The notes below the pieces were generated by a model. The model was not told the origin of the DNA, ran no database searches, and worked only from the letters and a program-made list of their open reading frames with translations. Positions 58,885 to 64,000 of a stretch of DNA of 64,000 bases are shown in pieces. The position numbers and the translations under genes are program-made. Numbering within the stretch: the first letter of the stretch is position 1; each line of letters opens with the position of its first letter. This stretch comes from JANXQG01 sp963824275 (lineage in GTDB: Bacteria; Planctomycetota; Planctomycetia; Pirellulales; Thermoguttaceae): the NCBI GenBank assembly GCA_963824275.1, contig CAWGOT010000009.1:74006-138005 (forward strand), in the 5' to 3' direction.

Positions 58885-58891
58885 AGCTTGC

Positions 58892-59098
58892 TCACGTCGG
58901 CACGTTGTTGGCGTCGTTGGTCAAGTCCTCCAGCCCTTGGTTGAAGTAAGCCTTGATCGTCGGCCAGGCCTTCAGCAGCAGGAAGATCAAGATCGGCAGG
59001 GCGATGGCCCCGATGATCAGGATCGTCTCCAGGCTGAGCGAGCCGTTTTCATCCGCGTGAATCTCCTTCAGAAGTTTCAGCAGGGATTTGTTTTTCAT
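58892..59098 (-). CDS. flp: Flp-type major pilin
   Basis: 68 residues. Short leader KNKSLLKLLKEIHADENG, cleavage after Gly, then SLSLETILIIGAIALPILIF with Glu at +5. The tail is short (YFNQGLEDLTNDANNVPT), as in Flp pilins. Next to its peptidase gene. Confidence 0.85.
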   Translation of the reverse strand: MKNKSLLKLLKEIHADENGSLSLETILIIGAIALPILIFLLLKAWPTIKAYFNQGLEDLTNDANNVPT

Positions 59099-59121
59099 GA
59101 ACTCTCCTCTCCGTTCGTGAT

Positions 59122-59212
59122 GAAGCCCGACGGGGCACCCGATTGCGGGTCAGCGAGGAACCGGCTTTCCCCGCTCGTTGACGCGCACTCCTCGCTTGCG
59201 CAGTCGGGCTTC
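59122..59212. repeat. Inverted repeat flanking the flp leader region
   Basis: GAAGCCCGAC at 59122-59131 and its exact complement at 59203-59212, enclosing a GC-rich 71-base centre, in the gap between the two pilin genes. Confidence 0.55.
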
Positions 59213-59216
59213 AATG

Positions 59217-59405
59217 TCACATAAATGGCCAAGACACTACGACGCACACCATCTCATACGCCAGACGAATGATCTGAGGGCCGACCCGAAACAGGAACGC
59301 CGCCAGTGGCAGGATCACGCCCAAGAGCAGGACGTAGTCCAGCGTAGCCGAACCTCGCCGCCGCCTCATTTCACTTCGACCGGATCTTCGCATGATTGTA
59401 CTCAT
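59217..59405 (-). CDS. Small pilin-like protein
   Basis: 62 residues from ATG 59405 (later ATGs at 59393 and 59369). RRRRGSATLDYVLLLGVILP, then LAAFLF: a prepilin-type leader with Asp instead of Glu at +5 and a second hydrophobic patch. Probably a second, minor Flp-like pilin. The ATG at 59405 is part of a family E repeat arm, with GGAG just before it. Confidence 0.7.
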   Translation of the reverse strand: MSTIMRRSGRSEMRRRRGSATLDYVLLLGVILPLAAFLFRVGPQIIRLAYEMVCVVVSWPFM

Positions 59406-59486
59406 CACGCTCCGCCGTGATGCTTCCCCATACTCATAACGCTCCATCGCGTGATGGAATTGCATCACGGCGGAGCGTGATGAGTA
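59399..59486. repeat. Inverted repeat, family E copy 3
   Basis: Arms 59399-59422 and 59463-59486 (TACTCATCACGCTCCGCCGT and complement), with a degenerate third unit between. Supplies the ATG of the pilin-like gene. Confidence 0.85.
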
Positions 59487-59570
59487 CGGCCTCGTTATCA
59501 CACAACTCTCATTATACCAGAAACCGCCCTCACCATCCCTCGTCCTTCATCCCATCCTTAATCCTTCCCC

Positions 59571-60686
59571 CTACCCCGTCGCCCACAAGTCCCGTGTCAA
59601 CTGGATCCGGTCGCTAATCCCCTGTTCGTGGGGTTCACGGGCGAACGTTGGCCGTTCCCCCGTCGGTTCCAGGTCGGCCAGCATCCGACCTTCCGCGTTT
59701 CGGCCCTTGAACCGCGAGACGAAAATATCGGACAGCCGGTATTTGTTATTGTCGTCCAGTCCGCGGGCCTCGGTGATGCGGGTCAGTTTTCGCGATCCAT
59801 CTTCGCTAAAGCGGGCAATCTGCACGAGCAGATGGATGGCGGAAGCCACCTGGGCCCTCGCCACGTAGACCGGAATTTGGACATCGGACATCAGCGACAG
59901 CGTTTCCAGGCGGATCAGGGCGTCCAGCGGCGTATTGGCATGCACGGTGGAGAGGGCCCCGGAGTGGCCACTGATCATCGACTGGATCATGTCCAGCGCC
60001 TCGCCGCCGCGGACCTCGCCAACGATGATCCGGTCCGGCCGCATGCGGAGCGAATTGACGAACAACTGCCGCACGTTCAGCCCTCCCCGGCCGCGGCGGT
60101 CGGCCTGCTGCGACTCCAGGTACAGGCAATGGTCCTGGATCAGCCGCAACTCCGAAGTGTCTTCGATGACGACGATCCGCTCTTCTTCCGGGATGAACCG
60201 CGAAATTGCTCCCAAAAGGACCGTTTTTCCCGTGCCCGTGCCGCCGGAGATAATGATGTTCTTCCGCAATCGCACGCAGATTTCGATGAACTCCTTGGCC
60301 GCAGGGCTGAGACTGCCGAACGCGATCAGGTCGTCGATCGTGAGGATCTGCTTGGTGAAGCGGCGGATCGTGAGGTAGGTACCCGTGCGGGCGCTGGGCG
60401 GAATGACGGCATGCACGCGGGAGCCGTCCGGCAGGCGGGCGTCGAGCACCGGGTGTTCCTCGGTGATTTCCCGCCCCACCCACTGGGCCACGTTGTGGAT
60501 GGCGGTCAGCAGGGCGTCTTCGCTGGGAAAATGGGCGTCGGTGCGGATCAGCTTCCCGCGGCGTTCCACGTAGACGCAATCATGGCCGTTGACCATGATT
60601 TCGCTCACCGACTCATCGGCCAAGAATGGTGCGATCGGCTCCAGAAAGTAACCGACGCTGGCTTCAAAGATCGCCTGACGGGACAT
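59571..60686 (-). CDS. TadA/CpaF ATPase without FHA domain
   Basis: 371 residues, standard CpaF core: PFLADESVSEIMVNGHDCVY, Walker A NIIISGGTGTGKTVLLG, RIVVIEDTSELRLIQDH, GEVRGGEALDMIQSMISGHS, LSTVHANTPLDALIRLE. Second TadA-type ATPase of this cluster and its first gene. One of the two may drive extension, the other retraction or a different substrate; this is inference. Confidence 0.95.
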   Translation of the reverse strand: MSRQAIFEASVGYFLEPIAPFLADESVSEIMVNGHDCVYVERRGKLIRTDAHFPSEDALLTAIHNVAQWVGREITEEHPVLDARLPDGSRVHAVIPPSARTGTYLTIRRFTKQILTIDDLIAFGSLSPAAKEFIEICVRLRKNIIISGGTGTGKTVLLGAISRFIPEEERIVVIEDTSELRLIQDHCLYLESQQADRRGRGGLNVRQLFVNSLRMRPDRIIVGEVRGGEALDMIQSMISGHSGALSTVHANTPLDALIRLETLSLMSDVQIPVYVARAQVASAIHLLVQIARFSEDGSRKLTRITEARGLDDNNKYRLSDIFVSRFKGRNAEGRMLADLEPTGERPTFAREPHEQGISDRIQLTRDLWATG

Positions 60687-60856
60687 GGCGCTTCCTTTCC
60701 CGCGTCTGGGGGAGCCGAATACGCACTGCCCTTCGTGCGGTGTCTCTTCCGATGCCTATATCTTCCAACAACTTGGGGCGAATGTCAAGGTCCCAGCCAA
60801 ACATGGTTTCCTTTTTCCGTAGGGTGGGCCGATACTTATCTACGTGTCGCCTTCCC

Positions 60857-62810
60857 CTACATTCCCAAATGCTCCCCCCGAATATCCGCAATCCGCTTTT
60901 CCGTCCTGATTCGCAACAATCCGGAGGGCATCTTCGCCATCGCCTTCTGGTACCAGAACCCGGCCCGCAAGAGGCATAAGGTGCGGTCCTGGCCGGCCCG
61001 CGTTTGGGCCAGGTCCCACCATCCGTCGCCCAACTTCGCCTGCTGCTCGGCGTCGCCGGGCGAGGCGGCAAGATCCCGCTCTGCGATCTCGCGAAGTTGC
61101 CGATCCGCTGCCTTGACCAGGCACTGGAGCCCACGCGTCCAATCTTTCTCCGCAGTGCAATACGAGCGGCCCAACAGCAGGTTCGCCGGCCCGTCGTCCG
61201 GGTCGGTCTTCAAGGTTTCCCTCGCCGCTTCGATCTGCCGATGTTCTTCGGCCACCTTCTGCACTTCCGCCCGGCACTGTGCCGCCTCGCTCCGATACTC
61301 TTTGCCTTGCACCCCCTGGCAGGACTTGCAGACAAGCTCCGCCAGGTCCAGCGCGGCATCATAATCCTTGGCGGCAAGCGCCTGGTCGATCACCGCACGG
61401 GAACCGCGAACCAGCGAGCGGATCCGCGGCGCGGTGGCCGGCCCTGCGGCGAACTTCTTCAAGAGGGCTTCTTTGGCCTTCAGGGCATCCATTTCGAACT
61501 GGCCGGCGGTGGCATCGACGGCCGCCACGACCAGCGAGGCGTCGCCGCCCTGGCCGGCAAAATCGGCCACCGTCCGCAAGACCACGAACCGCTCGTCCGG
61601 CCGATCGGCGAACCGCTCGTTCATGCGGAACAAGGTCTCGGCCCTCTTAGAGCTTGGCGTCGGGGGTCTTGGCCTCGGCCAGCCCCAGTTCTTTGCTGAG
61701 CCTGGCCGTAACCTCCCGCTGCGTCTCGTCCGAGGGCGGCGGCAGCTTGCCCGTCGTCGCCTGACGCTCCCCTCGCCCACCGGTCGCAAGCGGCACGATG
61801 GGAGAGGGGCCGGCCACTTGCTCCCCTCGCCCACTGGGAGAGGGGCCGGCCACTTGCTCCCCTCGCCCACTGGGAGAGGGGCCGGGGGTGAGGGCCTTTT
61901 TATCCACGAGCCCTGGCTTGGAAACTTCCTCGACATACCCCGCCTGCTGCCCTTCGCCGGTTCCGGCCAGTTTATCGAAATCGTTGGGCGTCAGGCTGGC
62001 CAGTTCCTGAGGTGCCTTCTGCGGGTTCGCGCTTCCCGAGTCGGCGAGGGACAATGGCGGAGCCTTTGCAACGAAGGTGCTTGCCGGGGTTATTTTCGGC
62101 GGCTCATCGTCGCCTGTGGCGATCGTCTCCGACGGGTCCGGTCGCGTGCGATCGTACTCATCACGCTCCGCGTGATGGCCCCCGCTGTGCCCGTTGTTCT
62201 CCGCGTGATGGTCTCCGCCGTACTCATCACGCTCCGCGTGATGGTCGTCATCACGCGGAGCGTGATGAGTAGATTGCCAGGCCACAACCCCCGCGACCAA
62301 GAGCGCCGCGATTCCCCCGCCCATGCCAAGCTTGAGCGCCAGCCCGCCTTGCTTCTTCGGCACGCGCCGCCTCTGGCGGCTGGGGCGGAGGTCCTCGCTG
62401 CCCAAGAGACTTTCGATCTGGAAGGCGCCAGGGGCGGAGATGAACGTCCCCTCGCCCTTTGGGAGAGGGTGAGGGTGAGGGCAAACCTTTCGCCCCTCGC
62501 TCACCCGCATCTTTTCCCGCAGCGCTTGGTCGTAGTTGGCCTTCTTCGCGGCATCCAGCAGGCAGACCTTGGCCGCTGCCACTTGATTCAAGAGCTTCTG
62601 CGAGAGGGCCGAATGCCGCCCGGTCTGGAAGCTCCGCAGATGGGCCATCCGCTGGTCGGCTGCGTTGGCGATCGCGTCGGCGCTTTGCTCGAAGAGTTCG
62701 ATCCCCAGCAGGCAATAGTGATGCGGCGGCTGGTTCTTGGGTGCAATCCCCAGCCAGATATGGTAGGCGTCGAACGCCCCTTCCAGCGGTTTGTCCATCT
62801 CTGACGACAT
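60857..62810 (-). CDS. J-like N-terminal membrane protein with helical C-terminal domain, frameshifted
   Basis: About 650 residues. N-terminus FDAYHIWLGIAPKNQPPHHY, CLLGIELFEQSADAIANAAD, RMAHLRSFQTGRHSALSQKL resembles the J-domain-like N-terminus widespread in planctomycete proteins (YRLLG, no HPD seen). Then a membrane segment (LKLGMGGGIAALLVAGVVAW), a linker packed with three repeat families read in frame, and after a switch near 61650 the helical domain RFADRPDERFVVLRTVADFA, ending IADIRGEHLGM. The C-terminal domain is shared with the next gene. Unknown function. Confidence 0.7.
61767..61899. repeat. Tandem CTCCCCTCGCCCACTGGGAG units, family K, in frame
   Basis: Three tandem units of about 37 bases, translated as GPSPSGRGEQVA repeats in the linker of the J-like protein. 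Confidence 0.85.
62155..62271. repeat. Family E repeats, copy 4, in frame
   Basis: Four half-units of CATCACGCTCCGCGTGATG type, direct and inverted, translated as HHAERDEYGGDHHAENNG and similar after the membrane segment of the J-like protein. Confidence 0.85.
62447..62485. repeat. Family K repeat in frame
   Basis: CCCCTCGCCCTTTGGGAGAG followed by GGTGAGGGTGAGGGC, translated as CPHPHPLPKGEG before the membrane segment of the J-like protein. Confidence 0.8.
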
Positions 62811-62835
62811 CTTCGCTACTTCCGCTATCGCCGAA

Positions 62836-63068
62836 ATGCCCCCGGCTCGCCTGGGGGATCGTTACGCTCCTCGCTACATGCAACGCGCCTCTTCACATTG
62901 TTTGGATGCCACTGGCTTGCCCAGTGGAGCCTCACGCTCCTCGCTACATGCAACGCGCCTAGCAACGAGCGTAAACTTCCCCCGGGCGAGCCGGGGGCAT
63001 TGAAGCAAGGAACGCGACCTGTGTGTAGCAAGGACCGTAAACATCCCCCGGGCGAGCCGGGGGCATTG
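62836..63068. repeat. Compound inverted repeat, family M (CCCCCGGCTCGCC type)
   Basis: ATGCCCCCGGCTCGCCTGGG, then GGATCGTTACGCTCCTCGCTACATG near 62836-62888, and inverted copies at 62961-63001 and 63027-63068 (CCCCGGGCGAGCCGGGGGCA). A middle unit at 62908-62950 (CCACTGGCTTGCCCAGTGG) has the same design. Fills the gap between the two J-like genes; no gene here. Confidence 0.8.
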
Positions 63069-63101
63069 CAATTCGCGATATGTTACCCGTCACATTATTC
63101 C

Positions 63102-64000
63102 CTACATCCCTCCCGCCTTCGCGGCCCCTAACCGCGACTCGACCAGCGCCTTCGCCAGCCCTTCCTCCAACCCGCCGCGGGCCTTCTCGTACCAATACCG
63201 CGCCCGCCGCATCGCCACCTCCCGCTCGGCCCCCTGCTGCTCCTGCGCAACTTCCCACCACTGGTCGCCGCGCTCGGCCTGTTCGGCAGCCCCGCTCGGC
63301 GGCGAAGCCGCATCTTCCGCGGCCAGGGCGCGGAGTTGGCCGTCGCCGCCCTTGGCCAGGCAGGCCAAACCATGTTCCCAATCGCCCGCCTCAAGGCACA
63401 GGTACGCGCCCAGCGAACGGTTGGCCTCGGCATCGTCCGGGCTCGCCGCCAGCGCGGTCCTGGCGTCGCTGATCTCCTGCCCCTGGGCGGCGGCCTTGGC
63501 GATCTCCGCCTGCAATCGGGTCGCCAGAGCGCGAAACTCGCTCCCCTCCTTCCGCTGCGAGACCTGCCGGGCCAGCCCTGCGAACTCCAGCGCCACCTCG
63601 CCGCGTCCCGCAGCCAGGGCCTGCTCGACGCCTTGACTCGCGCCCGTCAGCAGGGCCTTGACCCGTGCCGCATCCATCGGCCCTAGGGCGATCCGCGCCA
63701 GCGCCTTCTCCTGGCTGGCCAAGAAGTCGAAATCGAACTCTTCGCCCGCCCGTCGCGTGGCATTCAGCACCAGTGTCACGTCGCCGCCCTCGGCGGCCAG
63801 ATCGGTCGTCTTCCGCAGCAGCACAAACCGTTCTTCCGGCTTGACCTTTTGCGAAGCAGCCACCTTGAACAACTGGTTGGCCAGCGTGCGCTTTTGTTCC
63901 GGCGTCTTGGCCGCCGAGACTTTATAGATCTCGTCCATCAGTCGTCCCGCCTCTTCCTGCACGGCATCCGAGGGCAGGGAGGAGCGGGGAGCCGGAACGG
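63102..64000 (-). CDS. Paralogue of the J-like protein, C-terminal part, runs off the right edge
   Basis: Helical C-terminal domain: SAAKTPEQKRTLANQLFKVA, EERFVLLRKTTDLAAEGGDV, GDQWWEVAQEQQGAERE, ARYWYEKARGGLEEGLAKAL. It matches the C-terminal domain of the preceding protein in order (RFVVLRTVADFAGQGGD, GWWDLAQTRAGQD, FWYQKAMAKM). The N-terminus lies beyond 64000; the frame is open to the edge (SDAVQEEAGRLMDEI), where a family D unit begins. Confidence 0.75.
   Translation of the reverse strand, partial: VPAPRSSLPSDAVQEEAGRLMDEIYKVSAAKTPEQKRTLANQLFKVAASQKVKPEERFVLLRKTTDLAAEGGDVTLVLNATRRAGEEFDFDFLASQEKALARIALGPMDAARVKALLTGASQGVEQALAAGRGEVALEFAGLARQVSQRKEGSEFRALATRLQAEIAKAAAQGQEISDARTALAASPDDAEANRSLGAYLCLEAGDWEHGLACLAKGGDGQLRALAAEDAASPPSGAAEQAERGDQWWEVAQEQQGAEREVAMRRARYWYEKARGGLEEGLAKALVESRLGAAKAGGM

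Noticed and set aside
59628..61364. Long plus-strand frame opposite the plain TadA gene and the J-like gene
   Set aside because: Antisense to two genes and an intergenic gap, no coherent protein features.
62155..62271. CRISPR-like or direct-repeat array in the J-like gene
   Set aside because: Half-units are inverted and match family E palindromes found elsewhere; they are translated in frame.

Overview
The window is 64 kb of GC-rich DNA that looks like a chromosome segment of a planctomycete (probably Pirellulales-like; inferred from gene content, not from a marker gene). Pointers are the T5SS/PEP-CTERM-associated repeat protein, long HEAT-repeat secreted proteins, DUF4058, secreted glycine-rich solenoid proteins, an FHA-fused TadA ATPase, many proline-rich membrane proteins of unknown function, and GTG/TTG starts. 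Three tRNA genes (Gly-CCC, His-GTG, Val-GAC) are present; there is no rRNA, CRISPR array, integrase or transposase.

Layout. 0-12 kb: edge of a large autotransporter-type repeat protein, a solo XRE regulator next to an acyl carrier protein, tRNA-Gly, rubrerythrin, a ~1080-residue HEAT-repeat protein followed by a macroglobulin-like membrane protein, and a tRNA-Val/tRNA-His operon with terminator. 12-17 kb: NfeD-FloA membrane-microdomain operon with two small membrane proteins, then DUF4058. 17-26 kb: HEAT/TPR secreted protein, assimilatory sulfite reductase CysI, and two secreted proteins (solenoid and alpha-toroid type). 26-29.6 kb: a lower-GC accessory cluster of a sigma-like factor, three unknown genes and a GIY-YIG-like protein. 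29.8-43.8 kb: BirA, two paralogous barrel-like secreted proteins, a MazEF-type pair, a Pat-type acyl-CoA synthetase/acetyltransferase, a short-chain dehydrogenase, an M50 site-2 protease, the PFL/ACT-domain pair, a cytidylate-kinase-like protein, YceH and a GntR regulator. 43.9-48.2 kb: a minus-strand operon of zinc-ribbon membrane protein, Ser/Thr kinase and a caspase-fold protein whose catalytic Cys is Ser. 48.2-60.7 kb: a complete-looking inner part of a Tad/Flp pilus operon with two TadA/CpaF ATPases and no secretin in view. 60.8-64 kb: two related J-like/alpha-helical membrane proteins.

Two features dominate the window. First, at least ten unrelated families of imperfect inverted repeats fill the gaps between genes, including most of the gaps inside the tad operon, and several copies lie in frame inside coding sequences or supply a start codon. 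Second, about thirty genes can only be read by switching frame once or several times; where I could pin the switch it is often a one-base change in a homopolymer. The simplest reading is uncorrected sequencing error, so coordinates of the split genes are given as the full span and the switch is noted.
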